Shown: positions 24,284 through 33,000, counted from the first letter of the stretch. The stretch is DNA of 64,000 bases from Rhizobiaceae bacterium (GCA_023953845.1 JAMLJC010000001.1:3854501-3918500), one strand, 5' to 3'. Translations and numbers: made by a program. The notes: generated by a model from the letters alone, not told the origin.

Positions 24284-25624
24284 ATGGCTTCGGCTGCCGA
24301 ACAACTTGCCGCCAATCTGAATTTCGCTGCTTTCGCGAAGGCGGAAGATCTCAAGAAGCGCATCTGGTTCACCCTCGGCGCGCTTCTCGTCTATCGTCTC
24401 GGCACCTACATTCCGCTTCCGGGCATCAATCCGGATGCGTTCGAGCAGGCGTTCCAGTCGCAGAGCGGCGGTGTGCTTGGCATCTTCAACGCCTTTTCCG
24501 GCGGCGCCGTCGAGCGCATGGCGATCTTCGCCCTCGGCATCATGCCATACATCTCCGCCTCCATCATCATGCAGCTCATGACGTCGGTCGTGCCGTCGCT
24601 TGAAGCGCTTAAGAAGGAAGGCGAGCAGGGCCGCAAGGTCATCAACCAGTACACCCGCTACGGCACCGTCCTTCTGGCGCTCGTGCAAGCCTATGGCATC
24701 TCGGTCGGTTTGGAGAGCGGCAACGGCATCGTCACCGATCCCGGCTGGTTCTTCCGGATTTCCGCCGTCATCACGCTGGTCGGTGGTACCATGTTCCTGA
24801 TGTGGCTCGGCGAGCAGATCACGGCGCGCGGCATCGGCAACGGTATTTCGCTCATCATTTTCGCCGGCATCGTGGCCGGGCTGCCGCACGCGCTCGGCAA
24901 CATGCTGGAGCAGGGGCGCACCGGCGCCCTGTCGACCGGCCTGATCCTCGGCATCATCGTGCTCGCGATCGTCGTGATCGGCGTCATCGTCTTCTTCGAG
25001 CGCGCCCAGCGCCGGCTGCTGATCCAGTATCCCAAGCGCCAGATCGGCAACCGCATGTTCCAGGGCGACACGTCGCACCTGCCGTTGAAGCTCAATACGG
25101 CGGGCGTCATCCCGCCGATCTTCGCTTCCTCGCTGCTGCTTCTGCCTGCGACGCTGGCCGGCTTCTCCAACACCCAGACGCTTCCTGCCTGGGCGAACAT
25201 GGTGCTGGCCACGCTTGGTCACGGCCAGCCGCTCTATATGGCGCTTTACGCGGCGCTGATTGCGTTCTTCGCCTTCTTCTATACAGCGATCGTGTTCAAC
25301 CCGAAGGACACGGCCGACCAGCTGAAGAAGCATTCCGGCTTCATTCCGGGCTATCGCCCCGGCGAGCGCACGGCGGAGTATATCGATTATGTGCTGACGC
25401 GCATCACCGTCGTCGGCGCGGTCTATCTTGTGGTTATCTGCTTGCTGCCGGAATTCCTGATCTCGGCCGCCGGCGTTCCGTTCTACCTTGGGGGCACGTC
25501 GCTTCTGATCGTCGTCAGCGTCACGCTCGACACCGTCGCCCAGATCCAGGGCCACCTGATTGCCCATCAGTATGAAGGGCTGATCAAGAAGTCGAAGCTC
25601 CGGGGGGGCAAGAGGGGACGATGA
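24284..25624 (+). CDS. secY: protein translocase subunit SecY
   Basis: A 446-residue, ten-helix membrane channel of the Sec translocon. The start at 24284 (MASAAEQLAANLNF) is preferred to an upstream in-frame start at 24200 because of the GGAGA site and family N-terminus. The plug/first helix region (YRLGTYIPLPGINP), the SecA-contact loop (GNRMFQGDTSHLPLKLN, IPPIFASSLL) and the end (LIKKSKLRGGKRGR) are intact. Its stop overlaps adk by ATGA. Confidence 0.98.
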   Translation: MASAAEQLAANLNFAAFAKAEDLKKRIWFTLGALLVYRLGTYIPLPGINPDAFEQAFQSQSGGVLGIFNAFSGGAVERMAIFALGIMPYISASIIMQLMTSVVPSLEALKKEGEQGRKVINQYTRYGTVLLALVQAYGISVGLESGNGIVTDPGWFFRISAVITLVGGTMFLMWLGEQITARGIGNGISLIIFAGIVAGLPHALGNMLEQGRTGALSTGLILGIIVLAIVVIGVIVFFERAQRRLLIQYPKRQIGNRMFQGDTSHLPLKLNTAGVIPPIFASSLLLLPATLAGFSNTQTLPAWANMVLATLGHGQPLYMALYAALIAFFAFFYTAIVFNPKDTADQLKKHSGFIPGYRPGERTAEYIDYVLTRITVVGAVYLVVICLLPEFLISAAGVPFYLGGTSLLIVVSVTLDTVAQIQGHLIAHQYEGLIKKSKLRGGKRGR

Positions 25625-26214
25625 GGCTTATACTGCTTGGGCCGCCGGGGGCAGGCAAGGGAACGCAAGCGCAAAGACTGGTTGAGAAGCACGGGATTCC
25701 GCAACTGTCGACAGGCGACATGCTGCGCGCGGCCGTCGCCGCCAAAACACCTGTCGGCTTGAAGGCCAAGGCCGTGATGGACGCTGGCGAGCTCGTCTCG
25801 GACGCCATCGTGAACGCCATCGTTGCCGAACGCATCGATCAGCCGGATTGCGCCAGAGGTTTTATCCTCGACGGCTATCCGCGCACGCTGCCGCAGGCTG
25901 ACGCCGTCGAGGCCATGCTGGCTGATCGCGGCACGAAGCTCGATGTCGTCATAGAGCTGGTCGTCGACGACAAGGCGCTGGTCGGCCGTATCCTGAAGCG
26001 GGCGGAGGAGGCGAAGGCTGCCGGTCAGCCCGTGCGCAAGGACGACAATGCCGAAGTGTTCGATGAACGGCTGCGCGAATATTACAAGAAGACGGCGCCG
26101 CTGATCGGCTATTATTATGCGAAGGATCTGCTGAAGAGCACCGACGGCATGGCCGACATGAACAGCGTCACGGAAGCCATCGAGGCGATCCTCGCCGACT
26201 TCAGGAATTCGTAG
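25621..26214 (+). CDS. adk: adenylate kinase (short form)
   Basis: A 197-residue adenylate kinase, interconverting ATP + AMP and 2 ADP. The P-loop GPPGAGKGTQA is at the N-terminus and FILDGYPRTLPQAD is the NMP-binding signature. It is the short type, lacking the long zinc-carrying LID domain. It is coupled to secY by ATGA overlap, the usual alphaproteobacterial order. Confidence 0.98.
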   Translation: MRLILLGPPGAGKGTQAQRLVEKHGIPQLSTGDMLRAAVAAKTPVGLKAKAVMDAGELVSDAIVNAIVAERIDQPDCARGFILDGYPRTLPQADAVEAMLADRGTKLDVVIELVVDDKALVGRILKRAEEAKAAGQPVRKDDNAEVFDERLREYYKKTAPLIGYYYAKDLLKSTDGMADMNSVTEAIEAILADFRNS

Positions 26215-26223
26215 CGAACCCTG

Positions 26224-26252
26224 TTGACGAAAGCAGGTGGCTGGACTATAGC
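26224..26252 (+). promoter_or_regulatory. strong internal promoter upstream of rpsM
   Basis: TTGACG at 26224-26229, a 17-base spacer and TATAGC at 26247-26252 (CTATAG one base earlier) fit both the general sigma-70 and the rhizobial TTGAC-N17-CTATAT consensus. It lies in the 189-base gap between adk and rpsM and would give rpsM-rpsK-rpoA-rplQ their own transcription. Confidence 0.65.
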
Positions 26253-26403
26253 GGCCATCTTCCATTCAGACATATGGCTGAAGGGCCCGTTTGGGCTACG
26301 CCCTGAATTGTCTGGAAGCCCGCATGGGCCGGCCTCCACCGGACGCGGGATAACGAAACGCCGGAAGCCGTGGGCTTTACCGGCCTACATGGAGAAGGTG
26401 AAG

Positions 26404-26772
26404 ATGGCTCGTATAGCCGGCGTCAATATTCCGACCAACAAGCGCGTCATCATCGCGCTGCAATACATCCACGGCATCGGACCCAAATTCGCCAAGGAGA
26501 TCACCGAGAAGGTGGGTATCCCGGCGGAGCGCCGCGTCAGCCAGTTGACCGACGCCGAGGTCCTGCAGATCCGCGAGACCATCGACCGCGACTATCAGGT
26601 CGAGGGTGACCTGCGCCGTGAAGTCTCGATGAATATCAAGCGCCTTATGGACCTCGGGTCCTATCGCGGCCTGCGTCACCGCCGCTCGCTGCCTGTTCGC
26701 GGCCAGCGCACGCACACGAATGCCCGTACCCGGAAGGGTCCGGCCAAGCCGATCGCCGGCAAGAAGAAGTAA
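26404..26772 (+). CDS. rpsM: 30S ribosomal protein S13
   Basis: A 122-residue S13. The start at 26404 (MARIAGVNIPTNKRV) follows GGAGAAGG and matches the family; the upstream in-frame opening to 26224 covers the promoter and is not coding. RLMDLGSYRGLRHRRSLPVRGQRTHTNARTRKG is complete, ending in KKK. S13 contacts the P-site tRNA and S19. Confidence 0.98.
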   Translation: MARIAGVNIPTNKRVIIALQYIHGIGPKFAKEITEKVGIPAERRVSQLTDAEVLQIRETIDRDYQVEGDLRREVSMNIKRLMDLGSYRGLRHRRSLPVRGQRTHTNARTRKGPAKPIAGKKK

Positions 26773-26774
26773 TT

Positions 26775-26831
26775 CAGTGAACCGTGAGCAGTGAGCGGTG
26801 ATCAGTTCACTGCTCACGGTTCACTGTTCAC
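26775..26831. repeat. 7-bp-phased perfect inverted repeat between rpsM and rpsK
   Basis: A perfect 20-bp inverted repeat (26775-26794 and 26807-26826) with a 12-base loop. Inside it GTGA recurs at exact 7-base steps (26777, 26784, 26791, 26798), then TCAC at 7-base steps (26807, 26814, 26821, 26828). It would form a very stable hairpin in the message. No T-run follows, so it is not a simple terminator. Confidence 0.9.
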
Positions 26832-26888
26832 TGTCCAGGTGGAGCCGCTGGCATTACGGCGGTGTAGAGATCAAACGGAAGGACCAAT

Positions 26889-27278
26889 ATGGCCAAGGAA
26901 GCCACACGTGTTCGCCGCCGCGAACGCAAGAATATCTCGTCGGGCACCGCGCACGTCAACTCGACCTTCAACAACACCATGATCACCATCACCGACGCGC
27001 AGGGCAACGCGATTGCCTGGTCGTCGGCTGGCGCTCAGGGCTTCAAGGGCTCGCGCAAGTCGACCCCGTTCGCCGCGCAGGTGGCCGCCGAGGATGCCGC
27101 CAAGAAGGCGCAGGAGCATGGCATGCGCATGCTCGAGGTCGAGGTCTGCGGTCCGGGTTCCGGCCGTGAATCGGCGCTGCGCGCCTTGCAGGCTGCGGGC
27201 TTCACCATTACATCCATTCGTGACGTGACCCCGATCCCGCACAATGGCTGCCGGCCGCGCAAGAAGCGCCGCGTCTAA
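26889..27278 (+). CDS. rpsK: 30S ribosomal protein S11
   Basis: A 129-residue S11. HVNSTFNNTMITITDAQGNAI, the GFKGSRKSTPFAAQ block and the ending TPIPHNGCRPRKKRRV are diagnostic. It binds near the anti-Shine-Dalgarno end of 16S rRNA. GGAAGGA precedes the ATG. The 116-base gap before it contains the phased inverted repeat. Confidence 0.98.
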   Translation: MAKEATRVRRRERKNISSGTAHVNSTFNNTMITITDAQGNAIAWSSAGAQGFKGSRKSTPFAAQVAAEDAAKKAQEHGMRMLEVEVCGPGSGRESALRALQAAGFTITSIRDVTPIPHNGCRPRKKRRV

Positions 27279-27295
27279 TACGACATCGCGATGGC

Positions 27296-27326
27296 AGGAG
27301 CGCCGCTGGGCGCTCCTTCTTGGTTT
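27296..27326 (+). terminator. weak terminator or attenuator between rpsK and rpoA
   Basis: AGGAGCGCC (27296-27304) pairs with GGCGCTCCT (27309-27317) around the loop GCTG, followed by the T-rich stretch TCTTGGTTT. The T-run is interrupted, so partial termination is more likely than full. It could set the ratio of rpoA to ribosomal protein transcripts. Confidence 0.45.
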
Positions 27327-27376
27327 CCAGATCGCCTGTCACGATTGGATGGTGACGGGCGCAGGAAGGAAGAAAG

Positions 27377-28387
27377 ATGATCCAGAAAAACTGGCAAGAA
27401 CTGATCAAGCCGAACAAGATCGACTTCTCGTCCAAGGGACGCACCCTGACGACGCTGGTCGCGGAGCCGCTGGAGCGCGGTTTCGGTCTCACCCTCGGCA
27501 ACGCGCTGCGGCGTGTGCTCCTTTCGTCGCTGCGCGGCGCGGCTGTGACCGCGGTGCAGATCGACGGCGTGCTCCACGAATTCTCCTCGATTGCCGGCGT
27601 TCGTGAGGACGTTACCGACATCGTGCTCAACATCAAGGAAATCGCCATCAAGATGGAAGGCGACGGCCCGAAGCGCATGGTCGTGCGCAAGCAGGGACCG
27701 GGCGCCGTCACCGCCGGTGACATTCAGACGGTTGGCGATGTCGAGATTCTGAACCCCGATCATGTGATCTGCACCCTCGACGAGGGCGCGGAGATCCGCA
27801 TGGAGTTCACCGTCGACACCGGCAAGGGTTATGTGCCGGCAGACCGCAACCGCGCCGAGGATGCGCCGATCGGCCTTATCCCGGTCGACTCACTCTATTC
27901 GCCGGTCAAGAAGGTCTCCTACAAGGTCGAGAACACCCGCCACGGCGAAGAACTCGACAAGGACAAGCTGACCATGACGATCGAGACGAACGGCTCGGTC
28001 ACCGGCGAGGACGCCGTCGCTTTCGCGGCGCGCATCCTGCAGGATCAGCTCGGCCTGTTCGTCAATTTCGACGAGCCGCAGAAGGCTGTTGCCGAGGAAG
28101 CGGTCACCGAGCTGGCGTTCAATCCGGCGCTGCTCAAGAAGGTGGACGAGTTGGAGCTGTCGGTGCGTTCGGCAAACTGCCTGAAGAACGACAACATCGT
28201 CTATATCGGCGACCTGATCCAGAAGACGGAAGCCGAGATGTTGCGCACGCCGAACTTCGGCCGCAAATCGCTCAACGAAATCAAGGAAGTGCTGGCCTCG
28301 ATGGGCCTGCACCTCGGCATGGAAGTGCCGGACTGGCCTCCGGAGAACATCGAAGACTTGGCCAAGCGTTACGAAGACCAGTATTGA
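27377..28387 (+). CDS. rpoA: RNA polymerase alpha subunit
   Basis: A 336-residue alpha subunit. The dimerising N-terminal domain (LERGFGLTLGNALRRVLLSSL, around residues 35-55) and the C-terminal DNA/activator-binding domain (LSVRSANCLKNDNI and TPNFGRKSLNEIKEVL, about residues 255-310) are complete. GGAAGGAAG precedes the ATG. It nucleates assembly of RNA polymerase with the RpoB and RpoC encoded upstream in this window. Confidence 0.99.
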   Translation: MIQKNWQELIKPNKIDFSSKGRTLTTLVAEPLERGFGLTLGNALRRVLLSSLRGAAVTAVQIDGVLHEFSSIAGVREDVTDIVLNIKEIAIKMEGDGPKRMVVRKQGPGAVTAGDIQTVGDVEILNPDHVICTLDEGAEIRMEFTVDTGKGYVPADRNRAEDAPIGLIPVDSLYSPVKKVSYKVENTRHGEELDKDKLTMTIETNGSVTGEDAVAFAARILQDQLGLFVNFDEPQKAVAEEAVTELAFNPALLKKVDELELSVRSANCLKNDNIVYIGDLIQKTEAEMLRTPNFGRKSLNEIKEVLASMGLHLGMEVPDWPPENIEDLAKRYEDQY

Positions 28388-28491
28388 GCATGATGCCAAG
28401 GGCTGGCGGCGCGAGCCGTTGAGCCCGACGGTCATGCGGAAAACATCGGAGGCCGTGGCCTCTTTGAACCAGAAATAAGAAGGAGAAAGCC

Positions 28492-28923
28492 ATGCGCCAC
28501 GGTTTCAAAGGCCGCCGGTTCGCCCGCAGTGTAAGCCATCGCAAGTCGATGTTCGCCAACCTCGCCGTCTCGCTGATCGAGCACGAGCAGATCGTCACCA
28601 CGCTCGAGAAGGCGAAGGATCTGCGTCCGATCGTCGAGAAGCTTGTAACGCTCGGCAAGCGCGGCGACCTGCATGCCCGTCGTCAGGTGATCGCGCAGAT
28701 CGGCAACGAGAAGGTCGTGAAGCGTCTGTTCGAGACCGTTGCGCCCCGCTATGCCGACCGTCATGGCGGCTATCTCCGCATCATGAAGGCGGGCTTCCGC
28801 CACGGCGACAACGCGGCGTTGGCCGTCATCGAGTTCGTCGACCGCGACGTTTCGGCCAAGGGTGCCGCCGATCGTGCTCGCCTCGAAGCCGAAGGCGCCA
28901 ATGATGAAGCGCAGGCCGCCTGA
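28492..28923 (+). CDS. rplQ: 50S ribosomal protein L17
   Basis: A 143-residue L17. MRHGFKGRRFARSVSHRKSM differs slightly from the common RKLGR form but is usual in alphaproteobacteria. ANLAVSLIEHEQIVTTLEKAKDLRP and RHGDNAALAVIEFVDRD complete the fold, with an acidic extension at the end. AGAAGGAGA precedes the ATG. It is the last gene of the ribosomal cluster, followed by a terminator. Confidence 0.98.
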   Translation: MRHGFKGRRFARSVSHRKSMFANLAVSLIEHEQIVTTLEKAKDLRPIVEKLVTLGKRGDLHARRQVIAQIGNEKVVKRLFETVAPRYADRHGGYLRIMKAGFRHGDNAALAVIEFVDRDVSAKGAADRARLEAEGANDEAQAA

Positions 28924-28953
28924 TCGGCGTTTCCCGCGATATGGGGACTTTTG

Positions 28954-28980
28954 AAAGGGACCTTCGGGTCCCTTTTGTTT
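28954..28980 (+). terminator. Rho-independent terminator of the ribosomal protein cluster
   Basis: AAAGGGACC (28954-28962) pairs perfectly with GGTCCCTTT (28967-28975) around a stabilising TTCG loop, followed by TGTTTTG. It lies 30 bases after the rplQ stop and ends the long ribosomal transcription unit. Confidence 0.92.
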
Positions 28981-29050
28981 TGCCGATGGCTTCGACCTCA
29001 CGCTATCGTTGCCGGCAAGCATGTGTTTGGCGGGATGGTGCGGTGATCGG

Positions 29051-30835
29051 TTGACCAGCGAGAAGCGATATTTCCTCGGCGTGCGGAACTCTGCCACCGG
29101 GCTTGCCTGGGAGCATCGACTGAGCGAGCGTCAGGACATGGCCGCGCTTGCCATCGCGCAGACGCATGGCGTGTCCGATATCGTCGCACGCGTACTTGCT
29201 GGCCGTGGCGTGACCGCGTCCGAGACGCCGCGTTTCCTCGATCCCACGATCCGCGACCTGTTGCCTGATCCGACCCGGCTGACCGACATGGAAGCCGCCG
29301 CAAGCCGCATCGCCGATGCGGTGACGCGCCGGGAAAAGGTGGCGATCTTCGGTGACTACGACGTCGATGGAGCCGCTTCTTCGGCGCTTCTCGCCCGCTT
29401 TCTCACGCATTACGGGGTAGAGTGGGAAATCTACATCCCGGATCGCATTTTTGAGGGCTACGGTCCGAATCCCGAGGCCATGCGCGATCTCGTGTCGCGT
29501 GGCGCGACGCTGATCGTGACGGTCGACTGCGGAACGAACAGCGCGCCCTCCATCGCCGCCGCGCGGGAAGCCGGCGCCGATGCCGTCGTGCTCGATCATC
29601 ATCAGGTTGGCGGCGACCTGCCGGCGAATACTCCTGTGGTCAATCCGAACCGCGAGGATGATCTGTCGGGGCAGGGGCATCTGTGCGCCGCCGGCGTCGT
29701 TTTTCTGACGCTGGTTCAGACTGCGAAGGTTTTGCGCAACCGCTTGCCGGGAACACCTGGGCCGGATCTGCTCGGCTATCTCGATCTCGTTGCGCTCGCC
29801 ACCGTTTGCGACGTCGTTTCCCTGACCGGGGTGAATCGAGCCTTCGTCACCAAGGGCCTGCTCGCGATCCGACATCAGCAGAATGTCGGTCTTGCGGCGC
29901 TGTCGCGTGTGGCGCGCATCGGCGAGCCGCTGGGCTGCTTTCATCTGTCGTTTCTGCTCGGTCCCCGCATCAATGCCGGCGGCCGCATCGGGGACGCAGC
30001 GCTTGGCAGCCGGCTTCTGGCGGGCGACGACCCTTCCGAGGCCCAACGCATCGCCGAGACGCTGGATCGTCTCAATCAGGAGCGGCAGGCCATGGAACAG
30101 GCCATGCTCTCCGAGGCGAGAACGGAAGCCGACGCGGAACTGGCGAGCGGGCATGGACCCGCCGTGCTGGTGACGGCGCGGGACAACTGGCATCCGGGCA
30201 TCGTCGGGCTGCTGGCGTCGCGGCTCAAGGATCACGCGCGGCGTCCCGTCTTCGTGATCGCCTTCAATCCGAATGGCGTCGGCACGGGCTCCGGCCGTTC
30301 AATCCCCGGCTTCGATCTTGGCCACCTGGTGCGCGAGGCCGTGGCGCAGGACCTGCTGCTCAAGGGCGGTGGCCATGCCATGGCGGCAGGCATCACGGTG
30401 GAACGTACGAAGCTCGGAGCCTTACGCGCCTTCTTCGAGGAGCGGGCACAGGAGGCGGTGTCGCGTCTGCGGGATGAGGAAACGCTGAAGATCGACGCCG
30501 CGCTCACCGGCGAGGGCGCTACGGAAACGCTGCTCGATTCGCTCGAGGCCGCGGGACCCTATGGCGCAGGCCATCCGGCGCCGATGTTTGCCGTGCCGCG
30601 CCACCGTATTGTGGACGCACGGCTTGTGGGCGCGAACCATATCCGTGTCGAGCTTCGGTCGGAAATGGGCGGACGCCTGCAGGCCATGGCCTTCCGCGCC
30701 GCCGACAGCGATCTGGGAAACTTCCTCGTCGGCAATCGCGGCGGCACCATACATCTCGCCGGCACGCTGTCCTCGAACTACTGGAACGGCTCGCGCAGCG
30801 TGCAGTTTCGCATCGTGGATGCCGCACCGGCCTGA
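29051..30835 (+). CDS. recJ: single-stranded-DNA-specific exonuclease RecJ
   Basis: A 5'-3' single-strand exonuclease of the DHH family, about 594 residues. The motifs DYDVDG (102-107), LDHHQ (D182-H183-H184) and GGGHAMAAG (from 439) form the manganese site and DHHA1 domain. It works in recombination and mismatch repair. The start is uncertain: TTG at 29051 gives the expected N-terminus TSEKRYFLGV, while TTG 29009 and ATG 29021 are in frame upstream. None has a strong binding site. It follows the rplQ terminator and is convergent with the patatin gene. Confidence 0.93.
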   Translation: MTSEKRYFLGVRNSATGLAWEHRLSERQDMAALAIAQTHGVSDIVARVLAGRGVTASETPRFLDPTIRDLLPDPTRLTDMEAAASRIADAVTRREKVAIFGDYDVDGAASSALLARFLTHYGVEWEIYIPDRIFEGYGPNPEAMRDLVSRGATLIVTVDCGTNSAPSIAAAREAGADAVVLDHHQVGGDLPANTPVVNPNREDDLSGQGHLCAAGVVFLTLVQTAKVLRNRLPGTPGPDLLGYLDLVALATVCDVVSLTGVNRAFVTKGLLAIRHQQNVGLAALSRVARIGEPLGCFHLSFLLGPRINAGGRIGDAALGSRLLAGDDPSEAQRIAETLDRLNQERQAMEQAMLSEARTEADAELASGHGPAVLVTARDNWHPGIVGLLASRLKDHARRPVFVIAFNPNGVGTGSGRSIPGFDLGHLVREAVAQDLLLKGGGHAMAAGITVERTKLGALRAFFEERAQEAVSRLRDEETLKIDAALTGEGATETLLDSLEAAGPYGAGHPAPMFAVPRHRIVDARLVGANHIRVELRSEMGGRLQAMAFRAADSDLGNFLVGNRGGTIHLAGTLSSNYWNGSRSVQFRIVDAAPA

Positions 30836-30842
30836 CGGCGCA

Positions 30843-31817
30843 TCAGCGCGCCGCGATCACCTGCATCTGCCTGAGGTCCGCGATCTGAGCCTTGGCCGTC
30901 TCGTATCCGGCGCTGATCGTTTCCGCTGCCCGATGAAATTCGGTCAGGCCGACATGGCCGAGCTTCGGGCTGATCGAAAGGTCGGGTGGATCGCCCGCCA
31001 GACGGGCGCGCGCGATGCGGTCCTGGATGATGTTGAAGGCCTCCACCATAACCCCGGTGATGCCCAGCCGGCTTTCCCGATTGGGGCTTTCGCGATTGGC
31101 GCCGCTGGAAAGCGGTGGTGCGTCGTGCTCCACCACGAGTTCGCCGGCATTGTGTTTCACCACCGCCGCGCGGCCGAAAAGGTCGTAATGGAGGTTGACG
31201 GCGACAACGAGCGGCTGCTCGTAAGCCCGGCAGACGGAGACAGGCACCGGATTGACCAGGGCGCCATCGACCAGCATGCGCTTGTTGCAGAGCACCGGCT
31301 CGAACACGCCCGGGAGCGCGTAGGAAGCCCGCATGGCTGTGATCAGCGAACCGCTGGACACCCAGATCTCGTGGCCTGTGCGGATCTCCGTCGCGACCGC
31401 CACGAAAGGCTTCGGCAAATCCTCTATGCGGATGCCGTTGAGGTGTTCCTGCATGCGCTGCGTGAGCTTCATGCCGCCGAGGAGCCCGCTGCCGCCGAAG
31501 CTGAAGTCCAGCAGGCCGAAGATACGGCGCTTTGTCAGGCTGCGCGCGAATTCTTCCAGGGCGTCGAGCTTGCCGGCCAGATAGCATCCGCCCACCAGCG
31601 CGCCGATTGACGTTCCCGCGATCATCTCTATTTCGATGCCGGCTTCGTCCAGCGCGCGCAACACGCCGATATGCGCCCAGCCGCGGGCTACGCCGCCGCC
31701 CAGAGCCAGCGCAATGCCTCTCCGCGGTAGTGCCTCGGCCGGCGCTGCAGCCGCGAGGGAAGCGTCGCTCGCCTCCCGCGCGGGGCCGCGCCCATACATC
31801 GATGCCCAGTCGAGCAT
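30843..31817 (-). CDS. patatin-like phospholipase family protein
   Basis: A 324-residue serine hydrolase of the patatin/RssA group. The oxyanion loop GGGVARGWAHIG (from about 40), nucleophile motif GTSIG (Ser70) and the catalytic Asp in VDGALVNP (Asp184) form the Ser-Asp dyad. The start at 31817 has GGGAGGG upstream; a longer frame to 31874 lacks a site. No signal peptide. It probably hydrolyses phospholipid or other acyl esters in the cytoplasm or at the membrane; substrate unknown. It lies downstream of hisI on the same strand, a recurrent rhizobial arrangement. Confidence 0.88.
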   Translation of the reverse strand: MLDWASMYGRGPAREASDASLAAAAPAEALPRRGIALALGGGVARGWAHIGVLRALDEAGIEIEMIAGTSIGALVGGCYLAGKLDALEEFARSLTKRRIFGLLDFSFGGSGLLGGMKLTQRMQEHLNGIRIEDLPKPFVAVATEIRTGHEIWVSSGSLITAMRASYALPGVFEPVLCNKRMLVDGALVNPVPVSVCRAYEQPLVVAVNLHYDLFGRAAVVKHNAGELVVEHDAPPLSSGANRESPNRESRLGITGVMVEAFNIIQDRIARARLAGDPPDLSISPKLGHVGLTEFHRAAETISAGYETAKAQIADLRQMQVIAAR

Positions 31818-31892
31818 CCCAGCCCTCCCGTCCTCATTCTCTATTCTAAGCAGGGCGCGTATCGAAAACGTCAACGCCTCGGGCGAGAATGT

Positions 31893-32342
31893 TCAGGCAA
31901 GCTTGCCATAGGTTGCGGCCGCGTCAAAGAGCGGTGCGCTGCCGTCGTCCGTCAGGATCGCGCGTCCGTCACGCATGCCTGCAATCCGGTAGAAACAGGA
32001 ACGTCGACCCGTATGGCAGGTGGCCTGATCGCCCTCGACCGCCACCCTGATCCAGACCGCGTCCTGATCGCAGTCGGTGCGCATTTCGACCACGCGCTGC
32101 GTGTTTCCCGAGGTCTCGCCCTTCTTCCACAATGCGTTGCGGGAGCGCGACCAGTAGTGTGCGATGCCGGTGGAAAGCGTCAGCTCGAGCGCTTCGGCGT
32201 TCATGTGCGCGACCATGAGCACGGTTCCGTCGTCGGCGTCGGTAACGACCGCGGTCACCAGCCCGTTGGCGTCGAAGCGCGGCGAGAACACCGCGCCTTC
32301 TTCCAGTTCCTGCTTGTTGGCCGGGGGCGAGGGGAAGGTCAT
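31893..32342 (-). CDS. hisI: phosphoribosyl-AMP cyclohydrolase
   Basis: A 149-residue single-domain HisI that opens the adenine ring of phosphoribosyl-AMP, the third step of histidine synthesis. LWKKGETSGNTQ, DCDQDA (Cys91), and CHTGRRSCFYR (Cys109, Cys116) supply the zinc and magnesium sites. HisE is not fused, as usual in alphaproteobacteria. It lies 31 bases after folE, so both are probably transcribed together. The rest of the his genes are elsewhere. Confidence 0.97.
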   Translation of the reverse strand: MTFPSPPANKQELEEGAVFSPRFDANGLVTAVVTDADDGTVLMVAHMNAEALELTLSTGIAHYWSRSRNALWKKGETSGNTQRVVEMRTDCDQDAVWIRVAVEGDQATCHTGRRSCFYRIAGMRDGRAILTDDGSAPLFDAAATYGKLA

Positions 32343-32373
32343 TGCCGATGCTGTTTGGGAAGGCCGTTGCCGG

Positions 32374-33000
32374 TCAGCTGCGGACCATGGTGACGAAACG
32401 AACCTGCTCCTCCGGACTGTCGCGGAAGACGCCGGTGAAGCTGGAGGTCAGCGTGGACGAGCCCTGTTTGCGGATGCCGCGCATGGCCATGCACATATGC
32501 TCGGCCTCGATCATGACCGCCACGCCGCGTGGGTTGAGCACGTCTTGGATGACTGAGGAGATCTGCGCGGTCATGGCTTCCTGCGTCTGCAGGCGATGCG
32601 CGAAAATATCCACGACGCGGGCGATCTTGGACAGCCCCACCACCTTGCGGTCCGGCAGGTAGCCTACATGAGCGCGCCCGATGATCGGCACCATGTGGTG
32701 CTCGCAATGTGAATGGAATTTGATGTCTCTGACGATGACCATGTCGTCGTAGCCGGCGACCTCCTCGAAGGTCCGGCCGAGTTCCTCCGCGGGGGATTGG
32801 TCATAGCCGCTGAACATCTCGCGATAGGCCTTGGCAACGCGCCTTGGCGTATCGACAAGACCCTCCCTGTCCGGATCGTCGCCCGTCCAGCGGATCAGCG
32901 TGCGGACTGCCGCTTCCACCTCAGCCTGGCTTGGGCGGTTCGACTTGTGCTCGTCGAGGCTTGAAACGACCGCAAGCGGCTTCTTGGCAATGGCATCCAT
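32374..33000 (-). CDS. folE: GTP cyclohydrolase I
   Basis: A 208-residue type I GTP cyclohydrolase, making dihydroneopterin triphosphate for folate. HSHCEHHMVPIIGRAHVGYL carries zinc ligands Cys99 and His102, and Cys170 (EHMCM) completes the site. The ATG at 33000 has GGGAGAC upstream and is preferred to a longer opening to 33090. First gene of the folE-hisI-patatin group and divergent from the IscU-like gene. Confidence 0.97.
   Translation of the reverse strand: MDAIAKKPLAVVSSLDEHKSNRPSQAEVEAAVRTLIRWTGDDPDREGLVDTPRRVAKAYREMFSGYDQSPAEELGRTFEEVAGYDDMVIVRDIKFHSHCEHHMVPIIGRAHVGYLPDRKVVGLSKIARVVDIFAHRLQTQEAMTAQISSVIQDVLNPRGVAVMIEAEHMCMAMRGIRKQGSSTLTSSFTGVFRDSPEEQVRFVTMVRS

Noticed and set aside
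23390..25567. 725-codon frame antisense to rpmD, rplO and secY
   Set aside because: Spans several genes on the other strand, low-complexity composition, no domain.
26215..26403. N-terminal extension of S13 (in-frame opening from 26224)
   Set aside because: It contains the promoter TTGACG-N17-TATAGC, has no binding site at 26224, and S13 normally starts at MARIAGVNIP with the GGAGAAGG site.
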